The notes under the pieces were generated by a model. It was not told where the DNA came from, searched no databases, and saw only the letters and a list, made by a program, of their open reading frames with translations. Positions 36,939 to 45,716 of a stretch of 64,000 bases of DNA are shown in pieces (position 1 is the first letter of the stretch; each line of letters starts with the position of its first letter). Origin of the DNA: Novosphingobium sp. (GTDB lineage Bacteria > Pseudomonadota > Alphaproteobacteria > Sphingomonadales > Sphingomonadaceae); the NCBI GenBank assembly GCA_016719755.1, contig JADJYM010000004.1, positions 1-64,000 of the forward strand, read 5' to 3'. A program made the position numbers and the translations under genes.

Positions 36939-38566
36939 TGTACCGTTATGACCAATACGACCAGGCGATGGTCGATACCCGCGTCGAGGAATTCCGCGAC
37001 CAGGTCCGCCGCCGGCTTGAAGGCCACCTGCCCGAGGAAGCGTTCCGTCCGCTGCGGCTGATGAACGGCCTCTACCTGCAACTCCACGCCTATATGCTGC
37101 GCGTCGCGGTGCCCTATGGCACGCTCAATTCCGCGCAGATGCAGGTGCTGGGCGACATCGCGGACAAGTATGACCGGGGCTATGGGCACTTCACCACCCG
37201 CCAGAACATCCAGTACAACTGGATCAAGCTGGAGGACGCGCCCGATATCCTGGCCGACCTTGCCACGGTGGAAATGCACGCCTTCCAGACCAGCGGCAAC
37301 TGCATCCGCAATACCACGTCCGACCAGTACGCCGGGGCGGCAGCTGACGAAGTTGTCGATCCGCGCCCATATGCGGAACTGATCCGCCAGTGGTCGACCG
37401 TCCACCCGGAATTCAATTTCCTGCCGCGCAAGTTCAAGATGGCGGTGATCGCCAGCGACACCGACCGCGCAGCAATGAGGCTGCACGACATCGGCATCCA
37501 GATCGTGAAGAACGAGTCTGGCGAACTGGGCGCCGCGTTGTATGCCGGCGGAGGCATGGGCCGCACGCCGATGATCGCCCCGTGCATCAACCCCTTCGTG
37601 CCAATCGGCCAGATGATCACCTATGCCGAGGCCTGCCTGCGCGTCTACAACCGCCACGGTCGGCGCGACAACAAGTACAAGGCGCGGATCAAGATCCTGG
37701 TCCACGAACTGGGCAAGGACGAATACACCCGCCAGGTCGAAGCCGAATTCGCCCATCTTCTCACCCAGAACATCGAGCCGCCTGCGGCCGAACTGGAGCG
37801 GATCAAGACCTTCTTCGCCGATCCCCCGTTCGAAACCGGCATTCCGGATGAACTGGACCGCAGCGATCCGGCCTTCGCCCGCTGGGTCGATACCAACTGC
37901 CTGACCCACAAGCAGCCCGGCTACATCGCTGTGACGATCAGCCTCAAACCCGTGGGCGGCATCCCCGGAGACGCGAGCGCCGACCAGATCCGCCTGATGG
38001 GCGACCTGGCCAAGCAGTACTCGTTCGACGAACTGCGCGTGACCCACGCCCAGAACATCGTTTTGCCGCACGTCAAGAAGGCCGACCTCTATGCGTTGTG
38101 GCAGGTGCTTGAGGCGAACGGGCTCGGCACGCCCAACCTCGACCTGATCGGGGACATCATCGCCTGCCCGGGGCTGGACTATTGCAGCCTCGCCAATGCC
38201 CGCTCAATCCCCGTGGCGCAGAAGATCAGCGAGCGGCTGGCCCCGCGCGAGGCCGAGATCGGCGAGCTCAAGCTCAAGATCTCGGGCTGCATCAACGCCT
38301 GCGGCCACCACCACGCCGGCCACATCGGCATCCTGGGCGTCGACCGCAAGGGGGTGGAGAACTACCAGCTCCTGCTGGGCGGCTGCGAGGGCGCGGATAC
38401 CTCGCTCGGCCAGATTACCGGCCCCGGCTTTGACGAGGACGGAATCGTCGGCGCGGTCGAAAAGGCCACCGAAGTCTACCTTGCCAACAAGCAAGGCGAA
38501 GAACGCTTCCTCGACACCTACCGCCGCATCGGCATGGCCCCGTTCAAGGAGGCGCTTTATGGCTGA
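36938..38566 (+). CDS. cysI: Sulfite reductase hemoprotein (nitrite/sulfite reductase family)
   Basis: 542 residues. Six-electron reduction of sulfite to sulfide at a siroheme-[4Fe-4S] centre. Two ferredoxin-like half domains and the ligand cysteines IACPGLDYCSLA and SGCINACGHHHAGHIG, with RQNIQYNW near the N-terminus and THAQNIVLPHV as anion-binding segments. No cysJ flavoprotein is in the operon, so electrons probably come from ferredoxin or a partner protein. Overlaps the DUF934 gene by 8 bp. Confidence 0.93.
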   Translation: MYRYDQYDQAMVDTRVEEFRDQVRRRLEGHLPEEAFRPLRLMNGLYLQLHAYMLRVAVPYGTLNSAQMQVLGDIADKYDRGYGHFTTRQNIQYNWIKLEDAPDILADLATVEMHAFQTSGNCIRNTTSDQYAGAAADEVVDPRPYAELIRQWSTVHPEFNFLPRKFKMAVIASDTDRAAMRLHDIGIQIVKNESGELGAALYAGGGMGRTPMIAPCINPFVPIGQMITYAEACLRVYNRHGRRDNKYKARIKILVHELGKDEYTRQVEAEFAHLLTQNIEPPAAELERIKTFFADPPFETGIPDELDRSDPAFARWVDTNCLTHKQPGYIAVTISLKPVGGIPGDASADQIRLMGDLAKQYSFDELRVTHAQNIVLPHVKKADLYALWQVLEANGLGTPNLDLIGDIIACPGLDYCSLANARSIPVAQKISERLAPREAEIGELKLKISGCINACGHHHAGHIGILGVDRKGVENYQLLLGGCEGADTSLGQITGPGFDEDGIVGAVEKATEVYLANKQGEERFLDTYRRIGMAPFKEALYG

Positions 38567-38987
38567 AGTCCAGTATCGTTTCCGTGACGATGAACCCGTG
38601 AGCGACCCCGGTGTAACCGTCGATGCCTTTGGCGAGCAGACCAACGCCGCCGCGGTCCGCCTGGAACCCGGTGACGACGCGCGCGACCTGCTGCCGCACC
38701 TTGAACGGCTGCGGCTGGTCGAAGTCAACTTCCCGGTGTTTGGCGACGGACGGGGCTATTCCTCGGCGCGAATCCTGCGCGAGGCTGGTTACAGCGGCGA
38801 ACTGCGCGCGGTTGGCCAGGTGCTGGTCGACCAGATCGCGCTGATGCGGCGCTGCGGCTTCGATGCCTTCGCGCCCGATCAGCCGCTCGAACCGACTGAC
38901 GCAGAGGCCGCTTTCGCGCGCTGGGCCGATGTTTATCAGCCCACCACCGACGGCCGCGCGCCGATCTGGGCCAAGCGGCATGGGTGA
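38559..38987 (+). CDS. DUF934-domain protein, sulfur-assimilation accessory
   Basis: 142 residues. The core VNFPVFGDGRGYSSARILRE followed by GELRAVGQVLVDQIALMRRCGFDAF is the DUF934 signature. The family is genetically tied to siroheme sulfite reductase and APS/PAPS reductase operons in proteobacteria and is often called oxidoreductase-like, but the biochemistry is not established. Overlaps cysI by 8 bp and cysH by 8 bp, so all three are translated together. No membrane segment. Confidence 0.85.
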   Translation: MAEVQYRFRDDEPVSDPGVTVDAFGEQTNAAAVRLEPGDDARDLLPHLERLRLVEVNFPVFGDGRGYSSARILREAGYSGELRAVGQVLVDQIALMRRCGFDAFAPDQPLEPTDAEAAFARWADVYQPTTDGRAPIWAKRHG

Positions 38988-39765
38988 AGCCGCTCGCCGC
39001 ATCGACGTGCTCGACACCGCGCCGCGTTTCACCGCGGCCGATGCGGAGGCGCTCAACGCGCGCTTCGCAGGCGTGGCCACGCGCGAGATGCTGGCCGAAG
39101 TGCTGGACCAGGGCCTCGCCGGCCGGGTCGCCTCGGTCTCCAGCTTCGGAGCGGAAAGCGCGGTGCTGCTGCACCTGATTGCCAGCGTCGATCCCGCCGT
39201 GCCGGTGCTGTTTCTGGAGACCGGCAAGCACTTTGCCGAAACGCTGGCCTATCGCGACGAACTGGTCGCCCGGCTGGGCCTGACCAATCTCATCAACCTG
39301 ATCCCCGATCCCGAAGTGCTTGCGGCGCGCGATGGCAATGGGCTGCGCTGGTCGTTCGATCCCGATGGCTGCTGCGAGATCCGCAAGGTCGCGCCGCTGG
39401 CCCGCGCGCTTGCCGGGTTCGATGCCAGCTTCACCGGGCGCAAGGGCTTTCAGAGCGCGACCCGCGCTGGCCTTGCCCGGTTCGAGATTGACACTACCGA
39501 CAGCGCCGGCCGACTCAAGATCAACCCGCTGGCCGACTGGTCGAGCGACCAGATCGAGGCTTACTTCGCCGCCACCGGCCTGCCGCCGCACCCGCTGGTA
39601 GCGCAGGGCTATCCCTCGATCGGCTGCTCGCCCTGCACCACCAAGGTCGCGCCGGGCGAAGACCCGCGCTCGGGTCGCTGGAAGGGCTGGGACAAGACCG
39701 AGTGCGGCATCCACGTGGAAGGCGCCGCCAGCGAACTGCCGCCGGGTTACGATCCGGCGTTCTGA
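38980..39765 (+). CDS. cysH: Adenylylsulfate (APS/PAPS) reductase
   Basis: 261 residues. Thioredoxin-dependent reduction of activated sulfate to sulfite. PP-loop fold start SSFGAESAVLLHLI, then DGCCEIRKVAPL (the CC pair), GCSPCTTKVAPGEDPRSGRW (CxxC) and the catalytic Cys in KTECGIHVEG. The CC plus CxxC cysteines bind a [4Fe-4S] cluster, which points to APS rather than PAPS as substrate. Last gene of the cobA-DUF2849-cysI-DUF934-cysH operon; the ATP sulfurylase genes are not in the window. Confidence 0.93.
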   Translation: MGEAARRIDVLDTAPRFTAADAEALNARFAGVATREMLAEVLDQGLAGRVASVSSFGAESAVLLHLIASVDPAVPVLFLETGKHFAETLAYRDELVARLGLTNLINLIPDPEVLAARDGNGLRWSFDPDGCCEIRKVAPLARALAGFDASFTGRKGFQSATRAGLARFEIDTTDSAGRLKINPLADWSSDQIEAYFAATGLPPHPLVAQGYPSIGCSPCTTKVAPGEDPRSGRWKGWDKTECGIHVEGAASELPPGYDPAF

Positions 39766-39769
39766 AAGC

Positions 39770-40681
39770 CTAGAGCCAGCGGTTCGCGCGGTACCACCCC
39801 GCCGTTGCCTTCAGCCCTTCGAGGGTCGGAATGCGGGGTTCCCACAGGTCCGCAGGAGGCTTCGCGCCCTCGCTCACCACCCAGTCCGGGTGCGCCATGT
39901 AGCCGACCCGATCGGCTGTCAGCTTGGCTTTCGCCCCTCTAAAAGCGCGGTCGGCGCGCGCGGCGCGTTCCAGCGAGCGGCGCGATAGGTGGATCACCCA
40001 GGGGCGCCGACCCATCGCCCAGCCGATCGCGCGCGCCACCTCGTAATGGCTCCAGCCGCCCTTGCGCCCGTCATCGGGTTCGAACACCTGTCCGCTCACG
40101 CCTTCACCGCCGGGAACCAGCGCCAGCAACAGGCGGGACAGGTCCGCGGCGTGCAGCAACGAGCTGCGCCCTTCGCTGGGCGGCATCGGCATCAGCCCCC
40201 AGCGTGCGGCCTTGAACATATCCAGAGTATCGGCGTCGCGCGGACCATAGATCCAGGGCGGGCGAACGATGGTCCAGTCGAGCCCGCTCGCCATGACCAG
40301 TTGCTCCGCGCGTGCCTTGCTGGCGCCGTAAGCGGACAGATCCGGCTCCCGTGCCGAAAGCGAGGAGACGAACACGAACCGGCTCACCCCTTCGGCGCGG
40401 CAGGCGTCGATCAGGTTCAAGGTTCCGGTCACGTTGCCCGCCTCGAACCCGGCGGGATCGGGCGTGTTGACCACCCCCGCAACGTGCAGAACCGCCTCGG
40501 TCCCGCGCACCAACCGCCGCAGCGCGGCCGTATCGTCAAGACCGCCGCGCACCCATTCCATGTTTTCGCAAGGGGCTTGCTCGCGACGGGTCAGCGCTTT
40601 CAGGTGCGTGCCCGCTTCGGCGGCGCATTCGATCAGGGTGGAGCCGACGAAGCCGGTGGCTCCGGTCAGCGCCAGGGTCAC
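39770..40681 (-). CDS. NAD(P)-dependent epimerase/dehydratase family protein
   Basis: 303 residues, extended short-chain dehydrogenase. Nucleotide-binding TGATGFVGSTLIE, DDTAALRRLVRGTEAVLHVAGV, and the active-site YGASKARAEQL (YxxxK) with SSLSAREPD supplying the Ser. Starts with GTG overlapping the proB stop by 4 bp, so it is cotranscribed with proB and possibly obgE. Substrate not predictable; related proteins act on nucleotide sugars or serve as complex-I-assembly-like NDUFA9 proteins. Convergent with cysH. Confidence 0.82.
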   Translation of the reverse strand: MTLALTGATGFVGSTLIECAAEAGTHLKALTRREQAPCENMEWVRGGLDDTAALRRLVRGTEAVLHVAGVVNTPDPAGFEAGNVTGTLNLIDACRAEGVSRFVFVSSLSAREPDLSAYGASKARAEQLVMASGLDWTIVRPPWIYGPRDADTLDMFKAARWGLMPMPPSEGRSSLLHAADLSRLLLALVPGGEGVSGQVFEPDDGRKGGWSHYEVARAIGWAMGRRPWVIHLSRRSLERAARADRAFRGAKAKLTADRVGYMAHPDWVVSEGAKPPADLWEPRIPTLEGLKATAGWYRANRWL

Positions 40682-41808
40682 AGCAGCACCAGCTGGTCGC
40701 GGTGGACCACCGCCGAACGCGGCGCATAGCCCAGAATCGCCGCCTGCTCACCGCTCTGCCGCCCGATCAGCCGGCCACATTCCGCCGCATCGTATTCGGC
40801 CAGGCCATGCGCCAGCACGCGTCCTTCGCCGTCACGGATCGCCACGGCATCGCCGCGCTGGAAATCGCCATCCACACCAACGATCCCGGCGGCCAGCAGG
40901 CTTGAGCCCCGGCCAAGCGCCGCAGCAGCTCCGCCATCGACCGTCAGCGCACCTTTCAGCCGCAGCCGTCCACCAAGCCACGCCTTGCGCGCACCGGCCT
41001 TGCGACGCGGGCGAAACAAGGTGCCGATCCCCTGCCCCGTCACCCGCGCGATCGGCGCGGCGTGCAGCCCGCTGCCGATCACCAGCGCGATCCCCGCAAG
41101 GTCCGCAATCTCGGCCGCCTGAAGCTTGGAAGTCATCCCGCCAGAACCCATTCCGGACGACGAACCCCCGGTGGCCATGGCATGGATCTCTGCCGTCACC
41201 CCGCGCACTTCGGTCAGCAGCCTGGCCCCGGGTTCAGCCGGGTTGCGATCATAGAGTCCGTCAACGTCGGACAGCAGCAGCACCGCGCTGGCCCGTGCTG
41301 CCTGCGCGACCCGCGCCGCAAGCCGGTCGTTATCGCCAAAGCGGATTTCCTGGGTGGCGACGCTGTCGTTCTCGTTGATCACCGGCACGGCCCCCGCGTC
41401 GAGCAGGCGGGTCAGCGTGGCCGTTGCGTTGAGATAACGGCGGCGGTCCTCAAGGTCTTCCAGCGTCAGCAGCAATTGCGCGGCGGTCAGTCCGTGCTTG
41501 CCAAGCAGCTGCGCCCACAACCCGGACAGCGCGATCTGGCCCACGGCGGCGGCGGCCTGCGCATCGGCCAGGCTGCCGCGCCCGCCCTTGTCGAGTTTCA
41601 GCGTCGCCGCGCCGAGCGCGATTGCGCCCGATGACACGACGATGATTTCCTGACCCCGCGCCCGCGCGGCGGCCAGTTCCGCAACCAGCCCTTCCAGCCA
41701 GTCGCGCCGCACGCCCTCTTTCCCGACCAGCAGCGACGAGCCGACCTTGACCACCAGCCGAGGGCAAGCGGCCTTGTCAGCCAGATCGGAAAGGCGCGCG
41801 ATCTTCAT
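40678..41808 (-). CDS. proB: Glutamate 5-kinase
   Basis: 376 residues. First step of proline synthesis: ATP-dependent phosphorylation of L-glutamate. Amino-acid-kinase domain with VVKVGSSLLVG, VSSGAIALG, VINENDSVATQEIRFGDNDRLAARVA and LLSDVDGLYDRNP, the phosphate-binding GSGGMTSKLQAAEIA, and a C-terminal PUA domain from about residue 280. Full length. Follows obgE on the same strand after about 90 bp, a common alphaproteobacterial order. proC is at 53115-53906; proA is not in the window. Confidence 0.94.
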   Translation of the reverse strand: MKIARLSDLADKAACPRLVVKVGSSLLVGKEGVRRDWLEGLVAELAAARARGQEIIVVSSGAIALGAATLKLDKGGRGSLADAQAAAAVGQIALSGLWAQLLGKHGLTAAQLLLTLEDLEDRRRYLNATATLTRLLDAGAVPVINENDSVATQEIRFGDNDRLAARVAQAARASAVLLLSDVDGLYDRNPAEPGARLLTEVRGVTAEIHAMATGGSSSGMGSGGMTSKLQAAEIADLAGIALVIGSGLHAAPIARVTGQGIGTLFRPRRKAGARKAWLGGRLRLKGALTVDGGAAAALGRGSSLLAAGIVGVDGDFQRGDAVAIRDGEGRVLAHGLAEYDAAECGRLIGRQSGEQAAILGYAPRSAVVHRDQLVLL

Positions 41809-41869
41809 GCGCGCGGGATTAGGCGAAACGCCGCAGGATGCAAGCAGGTGTCATCGCGAGGAACCGTCA

Positions 41870-41888
41870 TCCCGGGACAGGCCCGGGA
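41870..41888. terminator. Hairpin between obgE and proB
   Basis: TCCCGGG and CCCGGGA form a 7-bp stem with loop ACAGG, 12 bp past the obgE stop in the direction of transcription. No T-run, so it may be a weak terminator or a REP-type palindrome rather than a strong stop. Confidence 0.35.
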
Positions 41889-41899
41889 CGATGCAGGCC

Positions 41900-42961
<1,062 letters not shown>

Positions 42962-43172
42962 TTAGCGGCTTGAGCGAAAAATGTCGCGCCCGTGTTTAAC
43001 GGGTGACGGCTGGACAAAAAGCTGGCTCGTTTTGGTCACGAATTAGCACAGGTCGGAGCGAAAATGGTGGAATTCGAGAACCGGCGCGGAGCGACCTTGA
43101 AGGTCGTGAGCACCGGAAACGCAGAAGGCCGCCAATTGCAGCCCGGCATGGAGCAATTCCTGACCGAAACGA

Positions 43173-43192
43173 CACTGGTGGAGCCGAGGGGG
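43173..43192 (+). repeat. Distal attachment repeat of the tRNA-Ala island (attL)
   Basis: CACTGGTGGAGCCGAGGGGG is identical over 20 bp, and in the same orientation, to 51202-51221, which spans the 3' end of tRNA-Ala(CGC) including its CCA. The island between the two repeats contains the integrase next to the intact tRNA, so this is the displaced tRNA 3' end. Confidence 0.8.
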
Positions 43193-43445
43193 GACGGCAG
43201 CAGGAACACCAAAACCGCAGAAATCCTCGCCTTTCCAGCGATGCTACAGTCGCGCGTGTAGCGGACGTGTGTAACACCGTCAACCGAAGTAGGGCCACTT
43301 TTTTGGTCAATCGAACGGTTGGCGAGCCTCGCCCCAAAGCACAGGAAAACAGGAAGTTGTGATCTAGGGGTCGGGCACCCCCAGCTTTTGGGGAGGGCTG
43401 GCCACTACCTGAAGAAGTTCAGACCAACCAGTCGCTGCCGTAGGT

Positions 43446-43640
43446 CTAGCGTCCCAGCAGATGCGGATCATTGGCAAACGGAGGTTTGCCGTATTCGCGC
43501 CGGAAGGCCGCAAGCATCTCTGCTTCCACTTCCACCGGCACACGATCAGGCGTTTCCTTCCACGCGATGCGGAGTTGGTCTGGCTCTGCCAGTTGTCAGA
43601 CGGCAACCGCAGGTCGTAAACGGGTTTTCCCCGGACCGAA
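43446..43640 (-). pseudogene. C-terminal remnant of an unrecognised protein
   Basis: On the minus strand one frame reads LRIAWKETPDRVPVEVEAEM, then AAFRREYGKPPFANDPHLLGR and a TAG at 43446-43448. The sequence just upstream (GKPVYDLRLPSDNWQ) is in another frame, with a stop before it. The composition looks like real coding sequence broken by a frameshift and truncated. No family recognised. Confidence 0.35.
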
Positions 43641-43674
43641 GCAGGCTAATTTGCGGAAGCAATGGTGGCGATAA

Positions 43675-44208
43675 TCAGCCTTCTTGAGCAGCCATCGCAG
43701 CGAGATTTTGGCGCAACGTGGTCGCGTCATCGTTGTGAATGAGAAAAAGCCCATTCGGCATGGCAAACGCTTCACCGCTGTAAACTGCCCTCACATCCCG
43801 AGTAGCGAGCTTTACTCCCTCCAGAACATGCTGCTCCCCAAGCTCCTGAAGATAAATTGTCTGCAAGCCGACTTGGCCATCGAAGGGACCGTGAACAGCG
43901 GCGAAGCCTGTCGCGAGAAGATAGACGAACTCGTCTTGGCTTGGTTGTAATTGTGCAAACTCGCTTAGAACACCTTGGACCATTCCAAGGACGTAACCGC
44001 ACGAGCGCCTTCCGACGTCGTCCTCTTCCAGCGGCACCTCCCCAAATTCCATACCGAGGAGTGCAAGCTGTGGACCAAGGATGCCGGAAATCCCGACCTT
44101 AGCTGCATCGAGAAGCTCTTGACGCAATTTGTGGGATGAAGTTGGCACTCCTGCCTGAACGCCATGTTTCCGCGTCTTGCGCCGCGAGAAGAATTGCATC
44201 AGTCCCAT
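43675..44208 (-). CDS. Hypothetical island protein, 177 residues
   Basis: Starts MGLMQFFSRRKTRKHG with a basic N-terminus, then LRQELLDAAKVGISGILGPQ and LLATGFAAVHGPFDGQVGL. No signal peptide, convincing membrane helix or catalytic motif is visible. Lies inside the tRNA-Ala island, downstream of the GIY-YIG-like fragment on the same strand. I do not recognise the family; base composition is less GC-rich than the core genes either side of the island. Confidence 0.5.
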   Translation of the reverse strand: MGLMQFFSRRKTRKHGVQAGVPTSSHKLRQELLDAAKVGISGILGPQLALLGMEFGEVPLEEDDVGRRSCGYVLGMVQGVLSEFAQLQPSQDEFVYLLATGFAAVHGPFDGQVGLQTIYLQELGEQHVLEGVKLATRDVRAVYSGEAFAMPNGLFLIHNDDATTLRQNLAAMAAQEG

Positions 44209-44249
44209 TCAAGCCTCCACCAGTCGAGACGATGATAGGCCCCCAAAGT

Positions 44250-44435
44250 TCAGAAGGGGTTACCGATACTCCGAGCGCCCAGATTTTGCGGCAGGAAGGC
44301 CGCTGGAGCACGCGCAGAGTAAGTTACGACATAGACACCGCCCGTAGTCGGGATTGCGCCGCTGGCCCGAGCTTCGGCGAAAGTCAGCCAGCCGGTGAAG
44401 CCATCGGCCTCTAACGATGCCCTGTCGAACTTCAT
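44250..44435 (-). pseudogene. N-terminal fragment resembling a GIY-YIG-family protein
   Basis: 61 residues: GFTGWLTFAEARASGAIPTTGGVYVVTYSARAPAAFLPQNLGA. The order GF.GW..F, then IP...GVYVV, then P..FL matches the start of small GIY-YIG nuclease-type proteins, where the GVYVV strand is part of the catalytic GIY motif. The frame stops about 40 bp before the next gene, and the expected YIG half and catalytic Glu are missing. Probably a decayed gene. Confidence 0.4.
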
Positions 44436-44446
44436 TCTGCCTCCGG

Positions 44447-45187
44447 TCAGATCAGGTTCCGCCAGCCGTCCGGTTCGCGGATTTTGAGCTTGGTGACGCG
44501 CCCGGCCAACTTCGTGTCGATTTCACAGTGATACCGGCTGCTGATCGTGCCGCCAAAGCCATTTTGCGCCTCGAAGTCCTGCTGGATGGTGACTATGCCG
44601 GTGTCGTCGTTCTTCTCGCTGTCATAGCTCCATGCCGTGTCGAACGAACCCTGATTGAGCATCGCGCTGCGGACCAAGGTCGTGCAGGAAGTCATTGCAG
44701 TCGCCATGTTAAAGTCTTTCCAGCGGGCCGATTTCGGCTCGGCCTTGCCTACCTGCTGCGCAGCCTGCTTTGCTTCCGGGGAAGCGGCGGGATCATACTT
44801 GCCACGCGCAGCCTCGGCTTGCGCCTGCTTGATCTGGAACCTTTCCTTGTTCGCGCAGTCCACGAACCACTGAAGTTCCTTGCGGGTCGCCTTGTCCGAG
44901 ACCGCGACAAGCTCGACACGGTTGCACTGGTCGCTTTCTGCGGCGGCAATGGCTGCCCACGGCATCAAGGCATTTGCATTGTCGAACTGCCGCGCCCCCA
45001 GCCGTGAGTATGTCTTGCCGTAGTCAGCCCGCGTCATGGCCGTCACGGCTTCCTTGCTGATCTTGGCTTGCAACACCTCATAGGGGGACTTCGGCGGGCC
45101 TGCGGGTTCATTGGAGCACCCGCCTAGCACTGCGATGCTGGCGATGGCCATGAAAGCGGCGCACACGTGAAATCTGGTGGAAGGCAT
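44447..45187 (-). CDS. Lipoprotein of unknown function
   Basis: 246 residues from ATG 45187; the frame extends upstream but that start supplies the signal. N-terminal lipobox in ASIAVLGGCSNEP, so a lipid-anchored envelope protein. A lysine/glutamate-rich helical middle (KQAQAEAARGKYDPAASPEA) precedes a C-terminal beta part ending GRVTKLKIREPDGWRNLI. Five or so conserved-looking cysteines (DQCNRVEL, FVDCANKE, TSCTTLV, YHCEIDT) may form disulfides. Divergent from the XRE regulator gene by 140 bp. Function unknown. Confidence 0.65.
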   Translation of the reverse strand: MPSTRFHVCAAFMAIASIAVLGGCSNEPAGPPKSPYEVLQAKISKEAVTAMTRADYGKTYSRLGARQFDNANALMPWAAIAAAESDQCNRVELVAVSDKATRKELQWFVDCANKERFQIKQAQAEAARGKYDPAASPEAKQAAQQVGKAEPKSARWKDFNMATAMTSCTTLVRSAMLNQGSFDTAWSYDSEKNDDTGIVTIQQDFEAQNGFGGTISSRYHCEIDTKLAGRVTKLKIREPDGWRNLI

Positions 45188-45250
45188 AGCATAGGCTCCA
45201 GTCAATCTATTCGGGACCGGGATAGCCGAGAGAAGTAAACGCTCGATGTA

Positions 45251-45306
45251 GACTATGAGAGACGGGCGATTTTTTGTCACTCATCGTCTGTGGACTGATC
45301 AGAGAC
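45251..45306 (+). promoter_or_regulatory. Possible operator repeats upstream of the XRE gene
   Basis: GACTATGAGAGAC at 45251-45263 and GACTGATCAGAGAC at 45293-45306 are imperfect direct repeats 42 bp apart in the short divergent promoter region. GACT-containing repeats are the style of site bound by small controller-type XRE proteins. Weak evidence. Confidence 0.3.
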
Positions 45307-45327
45307 ATCCAACGCTTATCCTCGTGG

Positions 45328-45534
45328 ATGAGCGACATCCAAATACGTCTGGGCAAGAACGTGGCCCGGCTCCGCAAAGAACGCGGGGAAAGTCAGGAAG
45401 ACTTCGCGCACCATGCGGGCATCCACCGGACATACATCAGCGACATCGAGCGCGGTGCCCGCAATCCGACCATCGAGGTGGTGGCCAAGATTGCTAAGGC
45501 GCTTGGAGTGAAGCCGGGGGCACTGCTGGATTGA
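45328..45534 (+). CDS. Small XRE/Cro-type regulator, controller-like
   Basis: 68 residues from the ATG at 45328; longer frames from 45274 lack a better start. A single lambda-repressor-type HTH fills the protein: LGKNVARLRKERGESQEDFA, HAGIHRTYISDIERGARNPT, VVAKIAKALGVKPGALL. Size and the RTYISDIERG.RNP wording match controller (C) proteins of restriction-modification loci and small phage repressors. It probably autoregulates and may control the divergent lipoprotein or the nearby leftward genes. Confidence 0.85.
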   Translation: MSDIQIRLGKNVARLRKERGESQEDFAHHAGIHRTYISDIERGARNPTIEVVAKIAKALGVKPGALLD

Positions 45535-45660
45535 TCTAGCAACAGCGATTGTATGTGTTCTGGTATATCGTCCGGGGAAGGTTGTGCTGTGATCTACCGT
45601 AGTGCGTCACGCTACCGTCGCGCCGAGTTCAAGCGTTGCGCCACTTCACCGCACCGGAAG

Positions 45661-45681
45661 GCGGCGGGCTGCGCCCGCCGC
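45661..45681. terminator. Strong GC hairpin between convergent genes
   Basis: GCGGCGGGC-TGC-GCCCGCCGC is a perfect 9-bp stem with a 3-base loop, between the XRE stop (45534) and the stop of the 467-residue gene (45717). Without a T-run it fits a bidirectional stop signal best. Confidence 0.5.
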
Positions 45682-45716
45682 TCCGGGCTGCAAGGAGAGG
45701 TTGCGCACATTCGCGG

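Noticed and set aside
43064-43261. 65-codon frame upstream of obgE, plus strand
   Set aside because: It runs straight through the island att repeat, so half would be chromosome and half island; no family resemblance and no clear ribosome site.
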